A DNA stretch of 64,000 nt from Hypoxylon rubiginosum. Lineage: Eukaryota; Ascomycota; Sordariomycetes; Xylariales; Hypoxylaceae. The stretch spans positions 372,001-436,000 of the forward strand of contig CADCXA010000050.1 in the NCBI GenBank assembly GCA_902806565.1, written 5' to 3'. The notes under the pieces are model-generated. The model was not told the origin of the DNA, made no database searches, and worked only from the letters and a program-made list of their open reading frames with translations. Shown here piece by piece: positions 33,438 to 44,662 of the stretch (position 1 is its first letter; each line of letters begins with the position of its first letter). The position numbers and the translations under genes were made by a program.

Positions 33438-34847
33438 ATGAACGAGACCACCATCCTCGACCAGTTCGACGATGTCACCGATTCCACAGACTGGCTGACA
33501 ACGCCGCTATCTGGCCTCGCCGCTGTAGAAGCCTCGCTGCGATGCCAGGTCTGCAAGGACTTCTACAAGACGCCCATGCTGACCTCTTGCAACCACACTT
33601 TTTGCTCCATATGCATCCGCCGCGCGCTGTCCAATGACGGCAAATGCCCCTTGTGTCGCACATCCGAGCAAGAAGTCAAGCTACGAAGCAATTGGTCCCT
33701 GGAAGAAGTCGTCACCGCATTCACCAAGACCCGTCCCGACGTTCTCCTCTTCGCGAAACGAAAACCGGATAACATAGTGGTCGAATTATCTAAGAGGAAG
33801 TTGGAGGAGAGAGATGACATGTATTCAGCGGGCCAACCCGACGGTGGCAGGGGTAAGCGATTACGGTCTTCTGCGAGGTTGAGCAAGTCAAGAAGCATGG
33901 GCGCGACCTCGGAAATGGCCCGCCTGGAGATCGACATGCCCGATCAAGAGGACTCGACAGACTTCGAACCCGATGATGGTCTAGTCGAGTGTCCTATCTG
34001 CTTACAGCGCATGAAACATACCCTAGTGGACAGACACATCGATACATCTTGTCCAGGTCAACCACAACCACAGCAGAAAACACCTAAGCAAAACCCGCGA
34101 TCCTTAAGCACGCCGAACGTCTTTCCCTCCTCTACCATATCACCGCTAGCTAAGACTTACGAGCGCTTACCGGCGATCAATTACTCGATGCTCAAAGAAC
34201 CGCAACTAAAGAAAAAGCTGTTAGAACTAGGCATATCATCAGCCGGAAACCGACTGATTCTGGAGAAGCGGCACAGGGAGTGGATGACGATATGGAACGC
34301 GAACTGCGATTCTCTGCAGCCCCGTCGGAGAGCAGAACTACTGCGTGATCTCGACATATGGGAGCGCACCCTAGGCAGCAGAGCCCCGACGACTTCGAAG
34401 GCGCTGAGCTTGGGGGCGCAGATCAAGGACAAGGACTTCGACGGCGCCGCGTGGGCCGTCAAGCACGACACCTCGTTCAAGAACCTCGTAGCTAGCGCGC
34501 GGCAGAACAAAGTTAGGGCTGGCCAGATCAGTCACACCAAGAACGGCGGCGCAGAAGGAGAGCAAGAGACTGGCGAGTATAGAAATGGGGAAGGCGGAAA
34601 CGGCGACGGCGAAGCGGAACCAGCACCGCAGGCAGATACAGAAATGCTAGCTTCGATGAACGACTCCCCGGCGGAAGAGCCGCGGGAGTTGGTTGACCGC
34701 GTTAGGCTAGCCCAAGCCTCCGGCATAATTGATCTAACGGGCGATGTTGCTTCAAGTCCGTCGGGTACAGCAATGCTACTAGATGAGGAGGGCGGGACGG
34801 TAGATGTAGACAACCAATCCAGAACGACGGCGATATATAAGTTATGA
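33438..34847 (+). CDS. rad18: Rad18, E3 ubiquitin ligase of post-replication repair
   Basis: A single exon of 469 codons. A C3HC4 RING finger spans Cys36 to Cys73 (CQVC, CNHTFC, CPLC). A C2HC UBZ4 zinc finger has Cys185, Cys188, His200 and Cys205. A SAP DNA-binding domain lies at about 247-285, starting INYSMLKEPQLKKKLLELGI. This RING-UBZ-SAP order is diagnostic of Rad18, which with Rad6 monoubiquitinates PCNA at stalled forks and recruits translesion polymerases. The C-terminal part (after about 390) is acidic and low-complexity. The ATG at 33438 gives a normal N-terminus. The stop is 71 bases from the stop of the facing CHMP7 gene. Confidence 0.96.
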   Translation: MNETTILDQFDDVTDSTDWLTTPLSGLAAVEASLRCQVCKDFYKTPMLTSCNHTFCSICIRRALSNDGKCPLCRTSEQEVKLRSNWSLEEVVTAFTKTRPDVLLFAKRKPDNIVVELSKRKLEERDDMYSAGQPDGGRGKRLRSSARLSKSRSMGATSEMARLEIDMPDQEDSTDFEPDDGLVECPICLQRMKHTLVDRHIDTSCPGQPQPQQKTPKQNPRSLSTPNVFPSSTISPLAKTYERLPAINYSMLKEPQLKKKLLELGISSAGNRLILEKRHREWMTIWNANCDSLQPRRRAELLRDLDIWERTLGSRAPTTSKALSLGAQIKDKDFDGAAWAVKHDTSFKNLVASARQNKVRAGQISHTKNGGAEGEQETGEYRNGEGGNGDGEAEPAPQADTEMLASMNDSPAEEPRELVDRVRLAQASGIIDLTGDVASSPSGTAMLLDEEGGTVDVDNQSRTTAIYKL

Positions 34848-34918
34848 AGAGGTGATAACCCTCTCGTATTACTTGCTTATTCAAAAGACATATACATATC
34901 CTGTCGCTAGCTACCTAA

Positions 34919-36421
34919 TTACTCGGCCATTTGCGCCGCTCTCTCTGCCTCGGTAGCAGTAGTATCATTCTCTATGCTCATCTCTCGCAGCTCGTTTGCC
35001 GTAGTAGTGACTGGCGTGATAGGTCTCGTCTCCTTTTCCCCCGCTTGGCCCGGCACGGGTAAGGGGCCCAACTTCTCCAGCTCGGCCAGCTTCCGCCTCG
35101 TCTCCTCGGCCTCTTTCTCCTGCTGCGCCTCGCGCTTGATCCGCTCCGCCTCCTCTTCCTTCTTCCGCTCCGCCGCCAGCAGGGCCTCGAACTCGTCGTC
35201 TACCTCGGCCTCGTCGACGGTGGCGGCCGGTCCCGCCTCCGCGATGATGTTGCCTACTTCGTCTACCTCGCCCATCTGCTCGCGCAGGTTATCTAGCACC
35301 GCGTCGACCTTGTCGGCACCGCCGACCTGGGCATTGAGATTCCGCAGCGCGACGGTACTGGACTGCATGACTTTCACCAGCTGCACGTTGTCGGCGGCCT
35401 GCTCGATCTTGGCCGCCACGTCCTCGAGCTGACTGAGGGTGGTGTGACGCCTCGACAGGTTGGTCTCGGCCAGCTTTTTGGATTTGAGAGCGGCCATCGC
35501 GGCGATGCGGTTCTTCCTACGGACGGCATCCTGGGCGGCGATGTTGAGCTCGTCGATACGCCGGTTCAGCACCTCGGTCTGCCGCGTCAGGTCCTCCATG
35601 AGCTCTTTCAGGGACGCGATCGCCGAGTCCTCCTCCGTAATCGACACGTCCTCGGCCTGTGCGGGACTCCGTATCTTAATCGTGTTCCCGTCCGTAACCA
35701 GCACGTTCTTGTCCCGCGACAGAAATTTGACCATCACCTCGAAATCCGTCTCCGATAGCCGTTGCTTCTCTAGTATACCCTCGGCAAATGTCCGCTGGAA
35801 GTGAGCTTTAGAAAAGGTGCGCTCGAACGGCGAGGCGCGGTCGGCTGTAGCCTCGCTGAATGATTGTGAAATGACCTCGAGGTTGTGCAGTACCACGAAC
35901 TGACCCTTAGGTAAGTTGTCGCCAGGCCCGCCTATGCCGACCTGCCGTAAACCCCAAGACACTACCGCCCAAGGTAGGTTACCCCATGACCGGTGGTATA
36001 TACTCTCTTTAGCCTTCAAAAATTGCTGCAGCGGCAGCATCTCCCCATTCGCGAGGGCATCTTGTAGCACGGTACCTAATGCCAGAGGACGTCCGAATTG
36101 CTTCGTCTCGAGGGATCGCAGAAGGGAGTCGCTATCAAGTTCGAGAGTCAGATGGCTCCGAGTCGTGGACTTAGACGGCACTTGACCAGCGAGCGCCGCT
36201 GCGGAGAGCCCTCGCTTCCATGCCGCAACGTTGGCGGCGAAGCCATCCGGGTTCAGGGTGCGCTGGGAACGGAAGTCGGAGTACAGGGCTGGGAGACGGG
36301 CTCTATTGGTACGGTCTTGTTAGATTTCATTCCCTCGGGAGTCAGCACAAAATACTAGAATAATCTTTTACCTTCGGAAATTCTCGTCATTCTGCACCAG
36401 GTAGTTTAGAAGTTCGCTCAT
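34919..36421 (-). CDS. chm7: ESCRT-III family protein, Chm7/CHMP7-like
   Basis: Two exons on the minus strand (36421-36372 and 36302-34919) give 477 residues. The N-terminal half (MSELLNYLVQ, RARLPALYSDFRSQR, NPDGFAANVAAWKRG) is the winged-helix-like region of CHMP7. The second half is a Snf7-type coiled region from about residue 265, with NRRIDELNIAAQDAVRRKNR, followed by an acidic stretch and a charged low-complexity tail. Chm7/CHMP7 is the ESCRT-III adaptor at the nuclear envelope that works with Heh1/LEM2 in membrane sealing and nuclear-pore surveillance. The small first exon was chosen because it joins in frame to the conserved ARLPALYSDFR block; the ATG at 36179 within exon 2 would lose it. 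Confidence 0.88.
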
Positions 36422-37090
36422 GTTGGTAGGCAGATGAAAACTACCTAGGTAGATAGGTAGATGGGGTCCCAATCGAGGTCTATCTCGATATCAATGACGT
36501 GTGACACGGGAGGATGTTCCTCGAGAACTGTTTGCAGATAGATGACACCAGGCAGGCGGACGAGTTTTCATAGTAAATACACCTTTTCCTTAAGTGTCGG
36601 TGTGTGGTGTACGAAGACACAAACTACGGTGGAGTTCTAGTCTACAGGCAACAATGCGGCAACAATAAAAGTTGTCTTTCATTAATTGGAACAAAACGGG
36701 TCGAGAGCCTGAGGCGTGCCAGGTGTAGGCGTAGGCGTGTTTTTAGGGCAGCTTAGGCTTATCAGCGCGACGTCACTCCCTCGATAAGCCCTGTGGGTAC
36801 GCCTACAGCGCAGGGTGCCAGGCCATTAAGATAAGTCCCACACACCCTTGCAACTTTCATCTCAACTTCAACAATTCACCCCCTATGTATCATAGACCTA
36901 CCGAATCTCGAAAATATAAAGAAAATAAGATTCCTTCTTAAAGCCCGAGTTACTGCTGAATCGAATATTTAATCAATGCATCGAGTTTCCAAATCAATGT
37001 GTCATTCCCGTCCTGGAACACGTACCCTCTATAACCCTAACCCTGATACTTCAGTGATGCCGTTCTTTGTTATATATTACGCGCCCTCTA
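36422..37090. other. Intergenic region
   Basis: Promoter of the CHMP7-like gene, with a TACCTAGGTA palindrome at 36442-36451, and 3' flank of the Ser-rich membrane protein gene. Two adjacent CCCTAA-type units near 37035 are too few to call a telomeric array. Confidence 0.5.
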
Positions 37091-38224
37091 CTAACTAGTG
37101 TTGTTTCTCACTCCCCTTGACACAGTAGGAGAGTCTTTCAACTTCCAAAAATTCCATAATTGTGTATCCCGCGTATCAAAGTTGACTTCATTCTCGACTC
37201 TCCTTCCAACTTCCAACTCCCCTATAGGTATGCCGTAGATCTCGACTGGGAGTGACTTTCCCTCTAACTCACGGACTGGCAACGGCGTTTCTAACTCGCC
37301 TCCAGCCGGGTACCCGTCCGCCTCGACTATTGGCGGAGTAGGCGGCCTCTCCTCTAGGGGTTTTGAAACTTGTTGTCTGGTAACCTCCGACCGCTTGGAT
37401 ATCCGGTACCGCCACACGACAAAGACAATTATACCTGTGATTAATATCAGAGCAACTGGTATTCCTGCGCTGATACAGATAATAGCTGTTGTCGATAGGG
37501 TTGCGCCGGTACTCGGCACTGGTGATGGCGTACTAGACGATGGTGACGGCGGACTGCTTGAGACTGATGATAGCGTGCTACTCGAGACTTTTGATTGTGG
37601 ACCACTCGACGATAATGATGGCGAATTGCTTAACAACGATGATGTCGTCCTGCTTGACGGTGATGACGTACGACTTGGTGGTTGTAATGATGTACTACTA
37701 CTTGGCGGTGTTGGTGACTCATTAATTGGCGGCGGCAAAAGCGACTGGCTCGACGGTTTGGTTGTACTCGACGTCGCCGGCGAAGACGGAGCAGGTGCTG
37801 TGATATGAGAAGAAAACGAAGCTGAAAAGTACCTAGGTTAGCATTGTCCCACTACGAGAGAACACGGTTGGAGAAGCTTACTATGGTTACAGTCGTATCT
37901 CTGAACACAGTTTAGATTGCCGCTGCTGTATATGTACCTCCCTGATGAAGCTTTTTGCCAACATGTGAAGTGGACATAACCATTATATGCAGTGCCTGCG
38001 TAGTCTCCGTCTACGCCCTTCGGTCCAAGGTTGGCCGTAAAGTTGGTATCGGTGTCGGTAAAATATGCCCACAGGTCGGAGTTCTCCCAAATTTGAAGGC
38101 CACCGTCGAGAGTTGCGACTACTGCCGTATCTCGGGGCGTTTGCTCGGTATAATCCTGATAGTATGCAGCTTCGGATAACTGCCCGCTGTCTTGACCGCA
38201 GTCTGCCAATACTGTGTCTGCCAC
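37091..38224 (-). CDS. Ser-rich single-pass membrane protein (fungal ectodomain + stalk + TM); 5' end unresolved
   Basis: Two exons on the minus strand are clear: about 38224-37882 and 37821-37091. The first encodes a Cys-containing extracellular domain of about 110 residues (TVLADCGQ, VVATLDGGLQIWEN, TNFTANLG, YNGYVHFTCW). A Ser/Thr/Pro-rich stalk of about 90 residues, one membrane helix (TAIICISAGIPVALILITGI) and a cytoplasmic tail with two Pro-rich stretches follow. The layout resembles Mid2/Wsc-type wall sensors, but I do not claim orthology. No ATG or signal peptide is in frame: a stop lies just upstream, and a TGGCAG acceptor at about 38217 suggests a missing first exon encoding the signal peptide. 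I could not find that exon convincingly between 38225 and 38950. Confidence 0.65.
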
Positions 38225-39719
38225 ATAACATTGGTGTCAGTGTCGCTCCAGAGCTCTTCCTTCAGAAGCGGCAAAGGGTGGTCACTAATTTACATTGTAC
38301 TTTGCATAGAAAACTCTTCCTATTCATCGTATTCAAACTCGACGAAAGTGAAAGCAGCGTGTAGCGAAGTCAGCCAGGCTCATTCCGATACAAGTAAAAT
38401 CTCGGGGGCCGCAAAGCTCTAGGAGGGATGATTCGCTGTGTAGACAGCCTACAAGAATAAACCTGAGACAGATATGCATGCAATACCTAATTTTGTGCCT
38501 CGGAAAGTTGGGCACTTACTTTAAATGGCACGAAATAGGCAATTGGATAGCCCGATTTCTCCCTATTCAGCCTCACATAGCAACAAAGTAGATAATTCTG
38601 AGACGTGTCACAGCATTAGTTACACCACCAATATTGCTACCAATCATCTTGGCATTTAGTTTCTAATGATATGACTGGCGAATCTGGAAATTAACAACGG
38701 CTGCCCTGAACTTGTAATATCATTCGTCATTACGTACCTAGGTAGGGTAGTATTGAAATATTAAGTATCTAAGTGATACAGTACGATGACGTATAATCTT
38801 ATCGGGACTGGGCAGTGATCGATGTTGTTTCTCGGTATTGGCGAGTGTGGTTAATTTGGTTGCTAGATAGGAGTACGTATCACCCTTAAAATGAGATATG
38901 TACCTACCTGGATAGATATTGACATCATTTATAGCGACGACCATGTGTAACAGAAACTCGACGTCTTATATTATCTATTAATTACTAATACTACCTGGAT
39001 TCCCTCTGACTAAATACTTGATGGACTTATTTTCGATGGATGAAAGAGTTAATAATAAAAGTGGAACTGTCTATGTTCTATCTATCAACCACAATTTATT
39101 CCTTCCAAAACTCTTAAATATTTAACCTCTATTACGTACCTCCTATCTGGTAGCTTCTGTCAGTTTATTTATCACACCTGACATGACACTACGAAGATGC
39201 CGCCGAAGATAGAGAAGTGTCTATAATATCTCAGTCTTTCATCAAGACTAGCTTGATAACGCCGTGTCACTTTAATACATTCTAGATGTTTGCGGTCTAA
39301 ATCTAAAATTCATATATACTCCAGGACCTGATGCTCAGTCTCTTCGATATCTGGCTCGACTCAACTGAGGAGTTAACCGGTGATAGTAGCTCTAAGTCCG
39401 GTGCTATTGGTCGTCGGGTTTCGGGATCTGAAGCTGGCGCCAGCAACTGTCACCGCTCCTGCTCGGTTCCCAAAGCTGAAAAACTGTTAAAGCTGAAGTA
39501 GGTGTAGGTTGTGCTAAAATTGGATTTTTCAACCGTAAACCATCGAACCAAAGGGTTTCTTTGATAAAACTGCAAAAGAAAAGGTCAAAAAGTGCGGGGC
39601 GATTCTAAGTATCTGATTAGCCGGTGAAATTGTGGCAGTACTAATGAAATAAAGAGAAGTTGATCACCTTCCCTTATAACTCCCGAAACCTTTAACCGCC
39701 TTGATACTTGCCATCAGCC
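38225..39719. other. Intergenic region
   Basis: AT-rich. It probably contains the undetermined first exon of the Ser-rich membrane protein gene. A TACCTAGGTA palindrome is at 38734-38743. The last 300 bases are the promoter of the dehydrogenase gene. Confidence 0.45.
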
Positions 39720-40690
39720 ATGTCCGCCACGTTCACCAAGCCCAAGAGCCAGCTGACCTGGCTCATCACCGGCTGCTCTTCCGGCTTCGGCCTCACGCTC
39801 GCCCGAATAGCACTGGCGGCGGGTCACATCGTCGTCGCCACGTCGCGCAACCCCTCGCGCACACCCGAGCTCGTGGCCGAGGTCGAGGGTAAGGGGGGCA
39901 GGTGGCTGAAGCTGAACGTCGACGACCGCGATAGCGCGAGTGTCGTCGAGGAGCTCGAGAAGTCGGGCGTGGGGATCGATGTCCTGGTGAACAACGCCGG
40001 GTACGCTATCTTATCGCCCGTGGAAACCGCCACCGAGGACGAGCTCCGCAGGCAGATGGAGTCCATGTACTTCGGCCCCCTGCGCCTGATCCGGGCCGTG
40101 CTGCCGCACATGCGCAAGCAACGGTACGGGGTGATTGTGAACATAAGTACCGGCGCCGCTATTGTCGGTAGGGATACGATGGGTGGTTACGGGGGAGCCA
40201 AGGCCGCCCTCGATAGTACGTCCTTACTCCTTAAGCAATCCGCCCCTTAATGATATTATCGTACGCTAACAAGTACATACGATTCGAAGGTGTAACAAGA
40301 GTATTAGCACAGGAGGTAGCCCCGTACAACATCCGAACCCTGACGGTCGTCCTGGGCGCCTTCAACACCAACATGCCCAAGGCATCGGTTGGAGGCGAAA
40401 AGCCGCTTCCCCAGGGCTACGAGGACTCTGCCTCGGAGCTGATGCTCCAGTTTCTCTCCGGCACCGCCAAGGTGTCCGGCCTGGCGTTTACCATGGGCGA
40501 CAAGGACAAGGCTATGAAAGCCGTCTACGAGGTGGTAGTCGGCGAGGGGATTGGAGCGGGTCGTGAAGCCGAACCATTGCTCCCCTTGGGATTTGATATG
40601 GTAGCCCGGTTCAAAGATGCACAGGAGTCATTCGGGCACGCCGTGGAAGTATTTGGGGACGTTGCTACCAATGTCAATCTAGATATATAA
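39720..40690 (+). CDS. Short-chain dehydrogenase/reductase (classical SDR)
   Basis: Two exons (39720-40215, 40290-40690) give 298 residues. The Rossmann motif TGCSSGFG is at about 18-25, NNAG in VLVNNAGYA follows, and the catalytic Ser is in NISTGAA. YGGAK is the YxxxK active-site pair. The 74-nt intron, with a CGCTAAC branch site, falls just after this motif and rejoins to SVTRVLAQEVAPYNIRTL. It is a cytosolic NAD(P)-dependent oxidoreductase. The substrate is not predictable, and it resembles the broad fungal group annotated as retinol-dehydrogenase-like or oxidoreductase. GC-rich codons contrast with the AT-rich flanks. The start follows upstream in-frame non-ATG codons, so 39720 is the first ATG. 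Confidence 0.88.
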
Positions 40691-42285
40691 CTTAAGCTGT
40701 CTGTGATAGGTTTGTATAGCTGAGCTCGAACCAATTTCACACAAATTAGTCATGCTTGTAGATGTCTACGCTAGGAGCGATCTGGTTTGCTTCGGCAGTC
40801 TCACGATAATAGTATAATTGAGGGATGTTTTCAAAAAAAAAATTTTTCACTAAGGAAACCATCCCTTTCTTTTCTTTTTCAATTGTAGTATTGAGCTTGA
40901 ATTAGGTAGGCACAATTCGCTTTATAAAGCTGTAATATAGAATGTGTTTCATACCACGAAAGTAAGCCTATAAAACACAGCTTAGCACGGCTAGTTGAGG
41001 TAAGTGTTAAGGTGCTTAGTATAAAGACATTGGTGGTTGGTATCACGGGTCATAGGAGCCATGCAGAGCGAGGAACATTTTTCTGTCGCTATTGCTAAAC
41101 TACACCTCAATTTTGACTAATGCTATATTAATGAAAATGATTTTTATATATACATTAAGTTTTATTAGTGTTAATAGGGGCTTTATGACTCTGAGTTATA
41201 TGAATAGTGTCCTTGTATACATGAGACATACACAAGTATGCTACCAAGTACCAAGGGATACGATTAAACGAACCTCGAGTGCTACAAATGAATGCAAATT
41301 TATCTCACTTTCTCTAGCTTCAGCGGCAAGATAAGGCGCCACTCGAAACAGGATTGTTCACTACAGATCCAAAATTGAATATAAAGTGGTACTTGAGCAG
41401 TTCTAGTCCATCAGGAGTACTCATTACTTGAATGCGAGGCAGATGTCTACCTGAGTACAGTTCTACTAGAAGAGTCGAAGACATACTATATAGTGAGTAT
41501 GCGTGTGCCAGGACCGTCGGCAGTAAATGATGGCAGTAGACTGGTGCCAAGATTGCCAGTATCCCCTGCCTGTTGCTCCAAGGGGGTCGGTCTCCTAATC
41601 AGGTCTTCTGCTAAAGGGTCGATCCGGTAAGTAATAACATGAATTAATATTGGAGCTTTCTCTACTGCCTAGAATTTCTACTAGCTGTTGCAATCAAGAA
41701 CCACGCTGGATGGCCGCGTTCATTGTGTTAATCATACGCCACGTATGAACAACATGTAACCTTTCAACCCTCCTTTAAGATAGAATTATCCCAAGTTGAC
41801 CTGTATGATGCCTAAAGCAGGTCTTGTCATTTCTTCGTGGTGTGATCAAACCCCCATTTACACTTAATTGTGACAATATCCCAACGCATTGCAGAATGCA
41901 TATCGCCCAGACCCTCCCATGCTTTTAACCACCAATATCCAAATCCAGCCCTCACAAAGTAACCCATCGCTAATGCCAAGCTTCCGACCCGACCCGATTT
42001 GCGATGATCCCCTTCTACATACATACATAAAGTAGGTACAGATCCCCAGACACCGTCTACCGGTGCTCTGTGGTAGAGTGTGCTCTCCAACCCGGTGAAT
42101 ACATTGTACAGAGAGTGGAACGTGACAAAAGACAAAAACACCGCATATGCCTGCCTTTGGAGGTATTCATAAACAGCCCAGTTTCCAGAGACAGTAAAAG
42201 TCTCCTATCCCTTCACGACTCGTAAATATATATACAGTCCTACTGGGACGCACTCGATCTCACTTCGTTTCAATACAACAACGGC
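40691..42285. other. Intergenic region
   Basis: AT-rich with an unsupported minus-strand open frame at 41827-42200 that lies in the 3' flank of the Zn2Cys6 gene. No recognised gene. Confidence 0.5.
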
Positions 42286-44662
42286 CTAGAGGAGTCCTTG
42301 GGAATTATAAGCATTCGATCGGCTTGGCGGTTCGTACCAGTTTTGGTATGGGTGATTTGGGAGACTGAAATCCGCAAAACTCAGCGGATTGACATGCATT
42401 GGTCGAGGCGCTGCTAATTGCTGCGGCGCCGACTGTGACATAGGAGGCATCATCTGCGGTTGCGGTGGAGTCGTCGTCTGCAGCGCTTTTATCGGTTCCC
42501 TCTGGTGGTGGTAGTGGTGCTGTTGGTGTTGTTGGAGCTGCTGTTGTTTTGCTAATCCCATCGTCGCCTTGTTATTACTACCAGCCCGGGGCAAGAACTG
42601 CGCCGCGAGCCCTTTCTGTCCCATCTTCTCCCATCCCCAGATCTTCTTGAGGTTCTGGATAACGCCTGCAAGCTTCCAGCCTGTCTCGCGGTCGATCTTT
42701 TCTAGAATTGTTACTACCTCCCGCTGCTCTGCAATGTCGGTCAGTATTTCGGCCACGATAGCCAGGGACCGGATCGAGACGCTGGCAACACCACGGTCCT
42801 CGGTGTGCGCTACTATGCCGCAGACCTGATGCGCGTGATGCTGCTGGACTTGACGCGCCTCCTCGGAATCTTTTGGAAGGACTGGGTTGATCTGCGCAAG
42901 TAGGCATTGCGCCGTGTGGTAGTACAACCTCCCAACAATAGCAGCGCGCTTGATGAGCCTTGAAAATGGTTAGTCTTCTGGTTCCAAGTTCGGATAAGAC
43001 CCGAAGGGCGATACAATTGACGTACCAAACATTAGGAAACAGTGAATTATTAGCACCAGTCTGCTGCGAAGGATACAAGTAGCCAAATGGGTGCATCGGT
43101 CGTGGGCACGAGTTGTTCCAATTATCGCACATCCCCTTTAGGCGCTGCCACTCAGCGTATCTGGCCTGTAATCGGACCTGTTCGTCGTGAGGGCTGGGCT
43201 CTTGAAACTTGGGGATGCTAGCACGGAAATTGGCGATCTTGGCGACAACATAGAAGATACGATGGACCCAAATCTCTTCGTTGCCAGTATCTTTCTCCGT
43301 GCTGAAGTCCATATCGACTCCCCATTGGTCTGGCTCCCATGCTGTCTGCCAATTGAACGCCAGGCACGAGAGAAGCTCCATGCCTACGTTCAACCAGAAA
43401 CAGGCGGCGCCGAGCCCCTTGCTCTTGGCGTTCCATCCGCATTCACGAATCAGTGCCCGCGCGCCTGCGATATGGCTCATGCGCTGCGTTGGCTTCTCGC
43501 TCATGATCTCGTACACGTTGAGAACCACGGCGGTAGCTGCGCATTCGGCCGTGTTACGCTCTGGATTCTGTAGGCTGCGCAGGAGCTGCGTCGTCGCTGT
43601 GTCGTAATAGAAGAGCGCCTTGTCGTCGCTGTACTGCTGTGTGAGGGTTAGATGCTTCACTCCACAAGCGAGGAGCGCATTTAGGAGCATAGGGCACTTG
43701 AGCGCATGGTACGGGATCATGCGCGAGAAATGCTTTTCCTTGTCGAGGCTGTCCATCCAAACACCAACTTCCGAGACGAATACCTGCATGAATCGTAGCT
43801 CCTCGGGTGAATTAAGGTACTCTCGTTCCCCCGACTTCTCACTTGAAGGTGTCATTAAACCTGCCTCGACGTCTGGCTCGGCGTTACTACCTCCCGTGCC
43901 TCCTCGGAAAGTCGACGGCGGCCCAATGCCGGTGAATCCCGCCATGGAGGTTGTGGCAGACATATCGCTGCCCCTATATCCATTGCGGGAAGGAGCGCGG
44001 CTGCTTTCGTCCTTAATAGAGCTGTACGAATCCGCGGCCATGTTACCGTATCCGGTTGAATGCGCATGACTGAGGGGAGCCATGAAAGAAGCATCGCTAC
44101 CCTTCCGCGAGTGAAGCCGAGCGTCTGCTACGAGATCCGGGTGTGTCTGGCCCCGATCGTCGTAATATATCGATTGCAGTGTGGATGTCAAGATCCTAGG
44201 CTTGTTCTCGACCTTCGTCTGCGATTGCATCTTTTCAATGACACGTGACTGTCGTCGAGGGAGAAGGAGAGGGCTGTGATCGGATTCCCTCGGTGGGGTG
44301 ACAGCCTGGCTGTCGAAGTCGGCATACCGTCCTAAACCCCCTTGATATTCTGACGCAATTAGACGCGACTCATCTTGGAATTGTACTACGTCTAGAGTTA
44401 GTCTTAGGTACGGGGGAAACTCGTGCTTTTATATATGGGAGAACATACCTGCCCACTCTTCTGTTGGGGGTGTATAGGGCGGCTCTTTGCAGGTCATGTC
44501 GATGAAATTAAGTCGCACGCCTCGTTTGCAGTCCCTGTTGCTCTTCCGGCAATTTAAGCAGTCGGGGGTGGCCTCATCACACTTCAGGTGTCTTTCTCTA
44601 CACGTCAAGCAGCCCGTTCTCACTCTCCTGCTCTTAGCAGGCACCACGTCCGAAGAAGTCAT
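42286..44662 (-). CDS. Zn2Cys6 fungal transcription factor (OefC-like)
   Basis: Three exons on the minus strand (44662-44449, 44391-43026, 42958-42286) encode 750 residues. The binuclear zinc cluster is perfect, C-x2-C-x6-C-x6-C-x2-C-x6-C, within [20 protein letters not shown] and the following [31 protein letters not shown] block follows directly, then a long helical fungal-TF regulatory region (PF11951-like). The C-terminus is rich in Gln, His and Pro, with a [11 protein letters not shown] tract. I recall similar zinc clusters annotated OefC in Aspergillus, a developmental regulator, but this is from memory. The first in-frame ATG is 44662, yet the frame stays open with protein-like sequence to about 44920 without any ATG, which suggests an upstream 5' exon. 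Confidence 0.85.

Noticed and set aside
37030..37050. Possible interstitial telomeric repeat (ACCCTAACCCT)
   Set aside because: Only two units; too short to separate from chance.
41565..41635. tRNA-like string with CTCCTAA and GGGTCGATCC
   Set aside because: The B-box-like part is present, but no A-box of adequate match and no pairing anticodon or acceptor stems.
41827..42200. Minus-strand open frame (about 124 codons, aromatic-rich) after the Zn2Cys6 gene
   Set aside because: It lacks a convincing ATG, matches no family I know and is probably the 3' UTR of the transcription factor gene.
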